The notes under the pieces were generated by a model, which saw only the letters and a program-made list of their open reading frames with translations, was not told the DNA's origin and searched no databases. The translations under genes and the position numbers were made by a program. Positions 24,818 to 32,892 of a stretch of DNA of 64,000 bases are shown piece by piece (positions within the stretch are counted from its first letter, which is position 1; each line of letters opens with the position of its first letter). The DNA lies in NCBI RefSeq assembly GCF_900102535.1, contig NZ_FNBP01000001.1, positions 248,001 to 312,000 of the forward strand. The letters run 5' to 3'. Source of the DNA: Sulfitobacter delicatus (GTDB lineage: Bacteria > Pseudomonadota > Alphaproteobacteria > Rhodobacterales > Rhodobacteraceae).

Positions 24818-26863
24818 CTAGCCCGCGTCGCGCAGAACGTCCAGAAAGGCGGGACCAAAGCGTTCAGCGCGTTTGTCGCCCAAAAGCCGCTCAATGGTCG
24901 TGCTGTCGGCACTGCGCAGCTGCGCAACCTTGGCAAGCATCGCAGCAGAGCAGCTCAGCGGCTTTTCTGCCCCTTGCTCTCCGCGCGCAAGATCGGCCTG
25001 CACCTGAAGCAACTGGTCATAGACATTGCCCGCCTCGCGCCCGGCCAGCTTGCGCCGCGCCTTATGCATGGGCCGCGCTTCGCCATTGATGACCTCGAGA
25101 AAGGCTGCGCCGTAGTTTTCCAGCTTCTTCGCCCCCACGCCGCCGATCCGTGCCATCGCATCAAGGTTCTGTGGCCGCACCTCGGCCATCTCGATCAGCG
25201 TGCGGTCGGTGAAAATAATATAGGCCGGTACGCGGGCGGCTTCGGCCAGCGCGCGACGCTTGGCTTTCAGTGCAGAAAGCAGCGGCGCGTCCTCGTCGCT
25301 GACCATGGCTTTGACCGCAGGCCGCCGCGTGGCGCCTGCCGCTTTGATACTGTCGCGCCGCAGGCTGATCGACGCCTCCCCCCGCAGGATCGGCAGGGCC
25401 GCATCGGTCATGCGCAGCGCACCGTGACGTTCGGCATCGGGGCGCACGAGGTCATGACCCATCATCTGCCGGAACACTGCCTGCCATTCATTCCGGCTGT
25501 ATTCGCCACCCACGCCATAGGTCGGCAGTGACTGATGGCCGCGCTGGCGGACCTTTTCCGTCTCATTGCCCAGCAGAATGTCGATCAGATGGCCCGCACC
25601 GAACCACTCATCGGTGCGCAGCATGGCCGAGAGCGCCTTGCGCACCGCGGTGGTACCATCGAAGACCTCTGCCGGGCTGTCGCACAGGTCGCAGCGGCCG
25701 CAGGTGATCTCGGTCTCGTCGAAGTATCCCAGCAGCGTCTTGCGGCGGCACTCCAGCGCCTCGGCCAGACCGAGCAACGCATTCAACCGCCCGTGATCCG
25801 CAGCGCGGCGTTCGGGCGGGGCGAGCCCCTCGTCGATCTGGGAACGGCGCAGGCGAATGTCATCGGGGCCGAACAGTGTCAGCGTTTCTGCCGGTGCTCC
25901 GTCGCGCCCGGCGCGGCCGATTTCCTGGTAGTAGGCCTCGATCGACTTGGGCAGGTCCGCATGAGCGACCCAACGGATGTCGGGCTTGTCCACGCCCATG
26001 CCAAAGGCCACCGTGGCGCAGACGATCAGCCCGTCCTCTTGCTGAAAACGGCGCTCAGCGATGCGGCGGTCCTCGGCCTCCATCCCGCCGTGGTAGTGCA
26101 GCGCGGTCTGGCCCTGATCGCGCAGTGCTTTTGCCAAGCCCTCGGTCTTGGCCCGTGTGCCGCAATAGACGATGCCAGACTGGCCCTTCCTCGCAGCAGC
26201 AAAATTCAGAATCTGGTCGCGGGGCTTGTTCTTGGCTGCAAAGGCGAGATGGATGTTAGGCCGGTCGAACCCGCGCAGAAAGGCGCGCGGCGGGGTGCCG
26301 TCAAAGAGCTTCTCGACAATCTCGACCTGCGTTTCGGCATCTGCCGTGGCGGTGAAGGCGGCAAGCGGTACATTCAACGTGCGGCGCAATTCGCCAATGC
26401 GCAGGTAATCGGGGCGGAAATCATGGCCCCATTGGCTGACGCAATGCGCCTCGTCCACGGCGATGAGATTGACGCCGACACGGCGCAACATTCCCATGGC
26501 CGAGCCTGCGGCAAGCCGTTCGGGCGCCATATAGAGCAGTTTGAGCGTGCCCGCCTCCAGCGCTTCCCAAACGGCATCCGTCTCTTCAGGCGTATTGCCA
26601 GAGGTCAATGCGCCCGCCGCGACGCCCGCCTCTTGCAGACTGCGGACCTGATCGCGCATCAGAGCGATAAGCGGCGAGATGACCACGGTCACCCCCTCGC
26701 GCATCAGCGCAGGAAGCTGGAAGCAAAGGGATTTACCGCCGCCCGTGGGCATGATCGCCAACACGTTTTCGCCTTCGGTGACCGCCTCAACGATCTCCTG
26801 CTGGCCGGGGCGGAACCCGTCAAAACCGAATACATCACGAAGAAGCGTGGCAGCGCCTGTCAT
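24818..26863 (-). CDS. recQ: ATP-dependent DNA helicase RecQ
   Basis: A 681-residue 3'-5' helicase used in recombination and fork repair. Motif 0 and Walker A are FDGFRPGQQEIVEAV and MPTGGGKSLCFQ (about 38-50), with DEAH at 137-140 in AVDEAHCVSQWGHDFRPDY. The RQC zinc ligands are in LECRRKTLLGYF and CGRCDLC. The HRDC domain lies near 520-600, and an extra HRDC-like C-terminal helix bundle ends the protein. MTGAATLLRDVF (26863) is the preferred start; a longer frame to 26905 exists without conserved residues. A LexA-like box lies 46 bases upstream. Confidence 0.96.
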   Translation of the reverse strand: MTGAATLLRDVFGFDGFRPGQQEIVEAVTEGENVLAIMPTGGGKSLCFQLPALMREGVTVVISPLIALMRDQVRSLQEAGVAAGALTSGNTPEETDAVWEALEAGTLKLLYMAPERLAAGSAMGMLRRVGVNLIAVDEAHCVSQWGHDFRPDYLRIGELRRTLNVPLAAFTATADAETQVEIVEKLFDGTPPRAFLRGFDRPNIHLAFAAKNKPRDQILNFAAARKGQSGIVYCGTRAKTEGLAKALRDQGQTALHYHGGMEAEDRRIAERRFQQEDGLIVCATVAFGMGVDKPDIRWVAHADLPKSIEAYYQEIGRAGRDGAPAETLTLFGPDDIRLRRSQIDEGLAPPERRAADHGRLNALLGLAEALECRRKTLLGYFDETEITCGRCDLCDSPAEVFDGTTAVRKALSAMLRTDEWFGAGHLIDILLGNETEKVRQRGHQSLPTYGVGGEYSRNEWQAVFRQMMGHDLVRPDAERHGALRMTDAALPILRGEASISLRRDSIKAAGATRRPAVKAMVSDEDAPLLSALKAKRRALAEAARVPAYIIFTDRTLIEMAEVRPQNLDAMARIGGVGAKKLENYGAAFLEVINGEARPMHKARRKLAGREAGNVYDQLLQVQADLARGEQGAEKPLSCSAAMLAKVAQLRSADSTTIERLLGDKRAERFGPAFLDVLRDAG

Positions 26864-26909
26864 GGGGAACCTGTAAAATTGTCTGCTCTTTTCATGCAGA
26901 CTCACACAC

Positions 26910-26924
26910 TAACAAATCGTGAAC
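26910..26924 (-). promoter_or_regulatory. LexA-like box upstream of recQ
   Basis: On the minus strand the sequence is GTTC-ACGATTT-GTTA, one base from the GTTC-N7-GTTC direct repeat recognised by LexA in Rhodobacter and other alphaproteobacteria. It sits in the 98-base gap between yggT and recQ, at promoter distance. SOS control of recQ is an inference. Confidence 0.5.
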
Positions 26925-26961
26925 AAGGCCCATCCGCGCGACATAGGCGCGCGCTGCAGGA

Positions 26962-27249
26962 TCAGTAGAAGGCGGGAGCGTTGTTAACCAAAACGATCCG
27001 CGCAATGGCCACGGCGATCAGCACGATCAGCGGCGCGAGGTCGAGCCCACCCATCGGGGGAATGACACTGCGCACGCGGCTATAGACCGGCTCAAGAATG
27101 CGGTTCAGCCCATCCCAGACCTGCGCGACCAGAGGCTGACGCAGGTTCAGCACTTGAAAGTTAATCAGCCAAGACATGATGACATGGGCGATGACGATGA
27201 ACCAAACGATGTTCAAAAGCAGCATCAGGATTTGGAACAGTGACGTCAT
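26962..27249 (-). CDS. YggT family membrane protein
   Basis: A 95-residue protein with two hydrophobic segments, about 4-26 and 70-89. MSWLINFQVLN and LNRILEPVYSRVRSVIPPMGGLDLAPLIVLI form the YggT signature (P-x-x-x-x-R-x-x-I-P-P-x-G-G-x-D-x-S/A-P). The family is linked to osmotic or membrane stress and to envelope assembly, but without a defined activity. It is divergent from the thioesterase gene across 131 bases. Confidence 0.93.
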   Translation of the reverse strand: MTSLFQILMLLLNIVWFIVIAHVIMSWLINFQVLNLRQPLVAQVWDGLNRILEPVYSRVRSVIPPMGGLDLAPLIVLIAVAIARIVLVNNAPAFY

Positions 27250-27380
27250 GGAGTATCCCCTTGGTTTGACGCCAAACAGTTAAGCGCCCTTACCACAAAG
27301 GGCAAGAGTGCCGCGACGTCTAAGGTTGACCCCGCAGGCATTCCGCCGCAAATCCGCGCCACTGTGCAAAGGAAAGTCGC

Positions 27381-27959
27381 ATGTTCCCGATCATTCGCAT
27401 GGCCAAAGAGCTCTTCGTCGCCGCGCGGCAAGCGCCGCTGGCAAACCTAACCGACACCCATATCAGCCGCCATATCTGCTGGCCGCATGATCTGGACATC
27501 TGGCTGGAGCTAAACAACGGGCGGGCGTTGTCGCTTTATGATCTGGGGCGCACCGCCATGGCGCAGCGTGCCGGGTTGATCACGCTGCTGCGGCAGAACA
27601 AGTGGGCCATCACCATCGCAGGCTCCAGCACCCGGTTCCGCCGCCGCATCCGCATGTTCGAGAAGTTCGAGATGCGCAGCCGGACGCTCTGCTGGGACGA
27701 CAAGTTCATCTACCTTGAACAATCCATGTGGAAGAGAAACGGCGAATGCGCGAGCCATGTGCTCTATCGCTCTGCCGTGACGGACAAGAACGGCCTGATC
27801 CCACCTGACGACGTACTGGCTGCGATGGGGCAGCAGCAGCCCTCGCCCGCGATGCCGGGTTGGGTAGCCGAATGGATCCGTGCCGACAGCCACCGCGCTT
27901 GGCCCCCGATGCAAGACGACACGCCCGCTCCCGAGGTCGCGCAGCGACACACAGCCTGA
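27381..27959 (+). CDS. Hot-dog fold acyl-CoA thioesterase family protein
   Basis: A 192-residue protein with a hot-dog thioesterase domain. The first helix region is SRHICWPHDLDIWLELNNGRALSLYDLGR, where the WPHDLD...NNGR pattern replaces the usual P-x-D-x-x-x-x-H/N-x-N-N of 4HBT-like enzymes and matches the THEM6-like group. FRRRIRMFEKFEMRSRTLCWDDKFIYLEQSMW is the following sheet. Substrate is unknown, probably an acyl-CoA. AAAGGAAA before ATG 27381 is a good ribosome site. The Pro-rich C-terminal tail is likely disordered. Confidence 0.82.
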   Translation: MFPIIRMAKELFVAARQAPLANLTDTHISRHICWPHDLDIWLELNNGRALSLYDLGRTAMAQRAGLITLLRQNKWAITIAGSSTRFRRRIRMFEKFEMRSRTLCWDDKFIYLEQSMWKRNGECASHVLYRSAVTDKNGLIPPDDVLAAMGQQQPSPAMPGWVAEWIRADSHRAWPPMQDDTPAPEVAQRHTA

Positions 27960-28061
27960 GCCAACCGTACCGAAGCCTACCTATACGTGTCTACTCGTGC
28001 TTGCGCCGCGCCCCGCGCCCTGCTCTAACTCGAAACGAGGCAGGCCGCGAAAGGGCGCATT

Positions 28062-29435
28062 ATGGCAGAGATTACGCGGCGCAAGCGCATCTGGGGATGG
28101 TATTTCTTTGACTGGGCCAGCCAGCCTTACAACACGCTGCTGCTGACCTTCATCTTTGGCCCCTATTTCGCGCAGACCGCGACCAATGCCTTGGTCGAAG
28201 GCGGCATGGACCTGAGCGCGGCGAAAGCGCAGGCGCAGGCCTATTGGGGCTACGGGCTGGCGCTGGCCGGTATTGCGATTGCGATACTGGCCCCCATCCT
28301 AGGCGCGGTGGCGGATTCCTCAGGGCGGCGGATGCCGTGGATCTGGCTCTTTTCAGCGATGTATGTGATCGGAGCCGGTGCGCTTTGGTGGACCGCGCCG
28401 GGCGATTTTTCATTCCTCTGGGCACTGTTCTTCTTCGGGGTCGGGCTGATCGGGATGGAGTTCGCAACGATCTTTACCAATGCCTATTTGCCCGAGCTGC
28501 ACCCCGACCCCAACGAACGCGGGCGGATCTCGGGCGATGGCTGGGCCTTTGGCTATGCGGGCGGCGTTCTGGCGCTGGTCGCGATGATCGCTCTGTTCCA
28601 AAGCGGTGCGAACGGGCGCACCATGGCGGGGCTAACACCGCTTTTCGGACTGGACCCGGCGACCAAGGCCGATACCCGCATCGTTGGGCCACTTGCGGCG
28701 ATCTGGTACGCGGTCTTTATGATCCCCTTCTTCCTCTACATCCGGGATACGCCAAAGCCGGGGGCTGTGCGCTACCGCGTGGGTAAGGGGCTTTCGGACC
28801 TCGCCCGCACGCTGCGCAATCTACCGCGACACCCGTCTTTGTTGGCCTATCTCGGCTCGTCGATGTTCTACCGTGATGCGCTCAACGGCATGTACACATT
28901 TGGCGGCGTCTATGCGCTCGGGGTGTTGGATTGGTCGATCCAGGAGATCGGTATCTTCGGCATTCTCGCCGCGATTTCAGGCGCTGTGTTCTGTGTGCTG
29001 GGCGGACGGATCGACCGCCGGGTCGGGCCAATGCCGGTCATCGTGGCCTGCTGTGTGATCCTAATCCTGACGGCAGGTCTGATCATCTCACTTGGCCCCA
29101 ATTCGGTGATGGGCATAACTTTGCCAGAGGGATCCGCTCTGCCCGATATCCTGTTCTACGTCTCGGGCGCCTCCATCGGTGCCGCAGGCGGAGCACTGCA
29201 GGCGTCTTCGCGTAACATGCTGACCCGGCAAGGAAACCCGGAGCGCATGACAGAGGCATTCGGTCTCTATGCGCTTTCGGGCAAGGCGACATCCTTCCTC
29301 GCGCCTGCGCTGATCGGCATCACCAGTGACCTCACCGGCAGCCAGAGGCTCGGCATTACCCCCGTTCTGGGGCTTTTCATCATCGGATTGATCCTGCTAG
29401 CGTGGGTGAAACCAAAGGGAGATTTTGCCACATGA
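28062..29435 (+). CDS. UMF1 family MFS transporter
   Basis: A 457-residue integral membrane protein with about 12 hydrophobic segments. The opening WGWYFFDWASQPYNTLLLTFIFGPYF is diagnostic for the UMF1 (Atg22-like) group of the major facilitator superfamily, as is GVGLIGMEFATIFTNAYLPEL. Members are thought to export amino acids or other small metabolites, but the substrate here is unknown. AAAGGG precedes ATG 28062. The stop overlaps the mepA start by 4 bases (ATGA), so the transporter and the murein endopeptidase are cotranscribed, perhaps linked through cell-wall recycling (inference). Confidence 0.92.
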   Translation: MAEITRRKRIWGWYFFDWASQPYNTLLLTFIFGPYFAQTATNALVEGGMDLSAAKAQAQAYWGYGLALAGIAIAILAPILGAVADSSGRRMPWIWLFSAMYVIGAGALWWTAPGDFSFLWALFFFGVGLIGMEFATIFTNAYLPELHPDPNERGRISGDGWAFGYAGGVLALVAMIALFQSGANGRTMAGLTPLFGLDPATKADTRIVGPLAAIWYAVFMIPFFLYIRDTPKPGAVRYRVGKGLSDLARTLRNLPRHPSLLAYLGSSMFYRDALNGMYTFGGVYALGVLDWSIQEIGIFGILAAISGAVFCVLGGRIDRRVGPMPVIVACCVILILTAGLIISLGPNSVMGITLPEGSALPDILFYVSGASIGAAGGALQASSRNMLTRQGNPERMTEAFGLYALSGKATSFLAPALIGITSDLTGSQRLGITPVLGLFIIGLILLAWVKPKGDFAT

Positions 29436-30373
29436 TGCTGCACCGCGCCCTCGCTTCGGCGGCTCTGGTTCTTGCCCTCGCCTCTTGCGGCGAAAAGACC
29501 GAGACCGACATCAGCGGCAATAAGGTAACCCTGCCCACCATCGGCTCTTCCGGCGGTGCCCTGAGCAACGTGCAGGCCAAGCGGCTTTTCGGGGCCAAGA
29601 GCTTTGCCTCCACCCAATCCCCCGCCGCCTACGGCAGCTATGCCAAGGGCTGCCTTGCAGGCGGGGTGCAATTGCCCGAGACCGGGCCGACTTGGCAGGC
29701 CATGCGCCTGTCGCGCAACCGCAATTGGGCCCATCCTGAAATGATCGATATGGTCAAGAAGCTGAGCCAAAAAGCGGCGCAGCAGCCCGGCTGGGCAGGC
29801 GTCTATGTCGGCGATATGAGCCAGGCGCGGGGCGGCCCGATGCTGACCGGCCACCGCAGCCACCAGATCGGGCTGGACGCGGACATCTGGATGCTGCCAC
29901 CGAAGTCGCTGAACCTGAGCCGGGCACAGCGCGAGAATATCTCTTCAATCTCCATGCGCCGGGCCAATGGTGCCTATGTCAATTCCTCTTGGACCCGCGG
30001 GCATCACGAAGTGATCAAGGCCGCGGCCCAAGACCCCCGCACCGCGCGGATCTTTGTCTTCCCCGGTGCCAAGGTGCAGATGTGCGAAGATGAAAAGGGC
30101 GACCGCAGCTGGCTGCGCAAAATTCGTCCTTGGTACGGGCATCACTATCATTTCCACGTGCGCATCAAATGCCCCAGCGGTGCGCGCGGTTGCGTGGATC
30201 AAGCTCCGCCCCCGCCCGGCGATGGCTGCGCTGATGCACGGCAGTGGCAGAGCAATATCCTGAACCCGCCGCCGCCCGATCCAAACCCGCCCAAGACCAA
30301 ACCCAAGCCGCGCCGCGAATTGCTGCTTGCTGACCTGCCTGCACAATGCAACGCCGTCTTGAACGCAGACTAA
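29432..30373 (+). CDS. mepA: Penicillin-insensitive murein endopeptidase MepA
   Basis: A 313-residue M74 (LAS-type) metallopeptidase that cleaves D-alanyl-meso-DAP cross-links in peptidoglycan. A lipobox LASC places the lipid-modified Cys19 at the start, unlike E. coli MepA, which has a plain signal peptide. Zinc ligands are seen in HRSHQIGLDADIW (His and Asp) and HYHFHVRIKCP. The first part has QAKRLFGAKSFASTQSPAAYGSYA, a family block. A Pro-rich tail (NPPPPDPNPPKTKPKPRRE) follows the domain. ATG 29432 overlaps the transporter stop; the gene itself overlaps the next start by 28 bases. Confidence 0.94.
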   Translation: MMLHRALASAALVLALASCGEKTETDISGNKVTLPTIGSSGGALSNVQAKRLFGAKSFASTQSPAAYGSYAKGCLAGGVQLPETGPTWQAMRLSRNRNWAHPEMIDMVKKLSQKAAQQPGWAGVYVGDMSQARGGPMLTGHRSHQIGLDADIWMLPPKSLNLSRAQRENISSISMRRANGAYVNSSWTRGHHEVIKAAAQDPRTARIFVFPGAKVQMCEDEKGDRSWLRKIRPWYGHHYHFHVRIKCPSGARGCVDQAPPPPGDGCADARQWQSNILNPPPPDPNPPKTKPKPRRELLLADLPAQCNAVLNAD

Positions 30374-31260
30374 GCCGCGCGTTCCTGCCCCTCTTGTTGT
30401 TAATGTCCTGCGCGGCCCCCGCCGCGCAGACAGAAACAAAGGTGCAGACGCGTAGCACAGTGGTTTGGGAAGAATCGGCCCCATGGTTCGGGGGATTCTC
30501 CGGCGCTGAAGTGAGCGTCGACGGCAACCACCTTATCGCCGTGTCGGACCGCGGGCGCGTGCTGCGCGCGCGGCTCCTGCGGGAGGGCGGCAAACTGGTG
30601 GGCGTTGCGCTTCAACAAGACGCCAGCTTGGCGGGCCCCGACAAACGCCCCCTGCGCAATAAACGCCGCGACGCTGAGGGCTTGGCACTGGGCGAGGACG
30701 GCGCGGTCTATGTTTCATTTGAGCATGGACACCGGGTGATGCGGCTCGATCCCGATACCGGCGTCACAACGCCCCTGCCCCGCCATCCCGACTTCGCCCG
30801 CCTGCAACCAAACTCAGGGCTAGAAGCGCTCGCGATCCACCCTGATGGCCGGCTCTTCACCCTGCCCGAGCGACCAGATAGCACCAGCGACACCTTTCCG
30901 CTCTATGCCTTTGACGGGAAAAAATGGTCAATCTCAGCGCACATCCCCAGTCGCGGCCCCTTCCTCGCGGTCGGTGCCGACTTCGGGCCAGATGGCAGCT
31001 TCTATCTTCTAGAGCGTACCGTCACCCCTCTGGGCTTCCGCAGCCGCATTCGAAGCTTCAATCTAGACGCCATGGGGCTGGCAGAAAGCACTCTGATGAC
31101 CAGCGGACCGAGCCAATATGACAATCTCGAAGCACTCAGCGTTTGGCAGGACTCCAAGGGGCAAACGCGGCTGACACTGATCTCCGACGACAACTTCTTC
31201 CCGCTTCAGGAAACCCAAGTGGTCGAGCTGACCCTTGCCAAAACGGCTCCACGGCCCTAA
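30346..31260 (+). CDS. Esterase-like phytase family lipoprotein
   Basis: A 304-residue protein with a signal sequence and lipobox LLMSC (Cys22). The body is a beta-propeller-like domain of the esterase-like activity of phytase family: DGNHLIAVSDRGRVLRARL, NKRRDAEGLALGEDGAVYVSFEH, LQPNSGLEALAIHPDG and GPSQYDNLEALSVW show the repeated E-A/G-L and D-G motifs. It is probably a periplasmic, outer-membrane-anchored hydrolase of phosphate esters, but the catalytic site is not defined. It starts inside the end of mepA, so translation is coupled. The shared envelope location fits the mepA neighbourhood. Confidence 0.86.
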   Translation: MQRRLERRLSRAFLPLLLLMSCAAPAAQTETKVQTRSTVVWEESAPWFGGFSGAEVSVDGNHLIAVSDRGRVLRARLLREGGKLVGVALQQDASLAGPDKRPLRNKRRDAEGLALGEDGAVYVSFEHGHRVMRLDPDTGVTTPLPRHPDFARLQPNSGLEALAIHPDGRLFTLPERPDSTSDTFPLYAFDGKKWSISAHIPSRGPFLAVGADFGPDGSFYLLERTVTPLGFRSRIRSFNLDAMGLAESTLMTSGPSQYDNLEALSVWQDSKGQTRLTLISDDNFFPLQETQVVELTLAKTAPRP

Positions 31261-31323
31261 AGCCCCTCTGTCTGCGATCCCCGCAGGCCAAGTCGCCGCA
31301 CCCTTGCCCAAAACGGTTTACAT

Positions 31324-31944
31324 ATGACACGCACCTATCTCCCCGGCATTCTCGCCATGGCCGCCATTGTTGTGGCCTCGAACATTCTCGTCCAGTTTCT
31401 CTTTGGCCAATGGCTGACTTGGGGCGCTTTCACCTACCCGCTCGCCTTTCTCGTCACCGATGTGATGAACCGCCTCTACGGCGCCTCTGCCGCGCGCCGC
31501 GTAGTGCTGGTGGGCTTCGTCGTCGGGCTCATCTGCTCGCTGATCGGCACCCAGATCATGGGCGAGTTCGGCCCGCTGGTCACTGTCCGCATCGCCGTAG
31601 CCTCGGGCGTCGCCTTCCTCACAGCGCAACTGCTTGATGTAACGCTGTTTAACCGCTTCCGCGAGGGCGCATGGTGGCGCGCGCCGCTGGTCAGCACCGT
31701 GGTCAGCAGCGCCATCGACACCGCGCTGTTCTTCTCCATAGCCTTCTCGGCCAGCCTGTCCTTCATCCACCCCGCCACCGACGTCGCATGGGCAACGGAA
31801 ACACTACCGCTTCTGGGCACAGGCCCGCTGGCACCGCTATGGGTATCGCTTGCTGTGGCAGATTGGTCCGTGAAGCTCGCCATCGCGCTGATCGCCCTGA
31901 TCCCCTTCCGGCTGATCACTGCCCGTCTGACTGTCCGCGCCTGA
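31324..31944 (+). CDS. yhhQ: Queuosine precursor transporter YhhQ (VUT family)
   Basis: A 206-residue membrane protein with about six hydrophobic segments, belonging to the vitamin uptake (VUT/ECF-S-like) family. WGAFTYPLAFLVTDVMNRLYG is the diagnostic YhhQ block (P-x-x-F-x-x-T-D-x-x-N-x-x-Y-G), and LDVTLFNRFRE and STVVSSAIDTALFF are further conserved pieces. YhhQ imports preQ0/preQ1 for queuosine modification of tRNA. The gene is separated by 63 bases from the phytase-like lipoprotein and followed by a strong hairpin region. Confidence 0.93.
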   Translation: MTRTYLPGILAMAAIVVASNILVQFLFGQWLTWGAFTYPLAFLVTDVMNRLYGASAARRVVLVGFVVGLICSLIGTQIMGEFGPLVTVRIAVASGVAFLTAQLLDVTLFNRFREGAWWRAPLVSTVVSSAIDTALFFSIAFSASLSFIHPATDVAWATETLPLLGTGPLAPLWVSLAVADWSVKLAIALIALIPFRLITARLTVRA

Positions 31945-31949
31945 TACTC

Positions 31950-32007
31950 TTTTTGGCCAAAAATACTTGGTGGGGGAGCGCGAGGGGGAGGAACGCCCCC
32001 TCGCTCC
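31950..32007. terminator. Palindrome plus bulged GC hairpin after yhhQ
   Basis: TTTTTGGCCAAAAA (31950-31963) is a perfect 14-base palindrome five bases after the yhhQ stop. Eleven bases on, GGAGCGCGAGGGGG (31975-31988) pairs with CCCCCTCGCTCC (31996-32007) with a 2-base bulge. No T-run follows, so termination would need Rho or the palindrome T-run. I have the impression that such units recur between genes in Roseobacter genomes, not verified. Confidence 0.5.
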
Positions 32008-32100
32008 AACGCCAACATCTTGCCGCCACGTCAACGGCTTCAAAAAACACTTTGTGAAACGCAAAACCTGTGCAACGCTCAGGGTGAGTTCAACAAATGT

Positions 32101-32116
32101 AAAGGAGGTGATCCAG
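32101..32116 (+). promoter_or_regulatory. Extended Shine-Dalgarno complementary to 16 nt of 16S rRNA
   Basis: AAAGGAGGTGATCCAG is the exact reverse complement of CTGGATCACCTCCTTT, the 3' end of alphaproteobacterial 16S rRNA as I know it. Normal sites use 4-8 bases. It stands 7 bases (from GGAGG) before a GTG that opens an 18-codon frame. CCTCCT at 32225-32230 could pair with AGGAGG here. Confidence 0.7.
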
Positions 32117-32172
32117 TGTCAAGAAAGGTATTGGAGCGAGGTGTCGGAACAGCCAGCGAGGTTTCGCGCTAG
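32116..32172 (+). CDS. Candidate 18-residue leader peptide ORF
   Basis: GTG at 32116 to TAG at 32170-32172 encodes VSRKVLERGVGTASEVSR. Its ribosome site is exceptionally strong (16 bases complementary to 16S rRNA, 7-base spacing), and a GC hairpin at 32245-32268 follows 72 bases later. arfB starts 157 bases after the stop. The peptide is basic and has no arrest motif I recognise. It may be a real microprotein, a leader that controls arfB, or part of a ribosome-binding RNA with incidental coding. A 73-codon frame running through the same DNA in another phase has no ribosome site and is less likely. Confidence 0.5.
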   Translation: MSRKVLERGVGTASEVSR

Positions 32173-32244
32173 GGCAGCCCCTAGCTGACGCAACCACCTG
32201 GTGGATCCCGGTCTAACCGATCCCCCTCCTGAAACCATTCGATT

Positions 32245-32268
32245 GGGCCGCTCCGCAAGGGGCGGCCC
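32245..32268 (+). terminator. Strong GC hairpin before arfB
   Basis: GGGCCGCTCC and GGGGCGGCCC pair over 10 positions (one G-T) around a GCAA tetraloop, followed by ATTTCG, a weak T-run. It closes the short-ORF transcript and lies 61 bases before the arfB start, so it could be a terminator or an attenuator. Confidence 0.7.
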
Positions 32269-32329
32269 ATTTCGCATCGCCCCTTCACCCTTTTGCCTGC
32301 GACTGTCATGATATGCGCAAGGAGAGCCC

Positions 32330-32752
32330 ATGCTGCACATCAATGATGACATCGCCATTCACGACTGGGAGTTGACCGAGAGCTTCATGCGCGCCTCCGG
32401 GCCCGGTGGGCAGAATGTGAACAAGGTCTCATCTGCCGTCGAACTGCGCTTTGAGGCCGCGACGTCGCCCTCCCTACCACAACCGGTCAAAAACCGCTTG
32501 CGCCGTCTCGCCGGGCGGCGTTGGACAACCGAAGGCGCCTTGGTTTTGCAATGTGACGAGACACGTAGCCAAGCGCGCAACCGTGAATTGGTGCGCGAGC
32601 GGTTGGCCGAACTGGTGCGCAAAGCGCTCACCCCGCCGAAGCGCCGCATTGCGACGCGGCCTACGCTGGGGTCAAAAAAACGGCGGTTAAAGGCGAAAAA
32701 GGTTCGTGGCGAGGTCAAAGCCATGCGTGGCAAGGTTGACCCCAACGCCTAA
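32330..32752 (+). CDS. arfB: Ribosome-rescue peptidyl-tRNA hydrolase ArfB (YaeJ)
   Basis: A 140-residue release-factor-like protein that hydrolyses peptidyl-tRNA on stalled ribosomes lacking a stop codon. The GGQ motif is in MRASGPGGQNVNKVSSAVELRF (Gly26-Gly27-Gln28). The C-terminal tail KKRRLKAKKVRGEVKAMRGK is the basic extension that ArfB inserts into the empty mRNA channel. Full-length release-factor codon-recognition domains are absent, as expected. AAGGAGA precedes ATG 32330. The upstream leader with a 16S-complementary site may matter for its control (see findings). Confidence 0.96.
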   Translation: MLHINDDIAIHDWELTESFMRASGPGGQNVNKVSSAVELRFEAATSPSLPQPVKNRLRRLAGRRWTTEGALVLQCDETRSQARNRELVRERLAELVRKALTPPKRRIATRPTLGSKKRRLKAKKVRGEVKAMRGKVDPNA

Positions 32753-32892
32753 TGCATCAGATTGTCGCGCTTGTAGACCTTCCCGCGCGCGCCTGCACCG
32801 GCACTAATTTGCGCGCGTAAAGCTTCGGCTTGACCAAGCAGTTGCGGAAGGGCCACATAGTATGAACGGCTTCTTGGAACGGCGGACGACGA

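Noticed and set aside
25535-26968. Long plus-strand frames across recQ
   Set aside because: They are antisense to an intact recQ helicase and have Arg/Gln/Ala-biased composition without motifs.
31967-32188. 73-codon frame covering the 16S-complementary site
   Set aside because: No ribosome site at its start, unlike the GTG frame at 32116 with optimal spacing.
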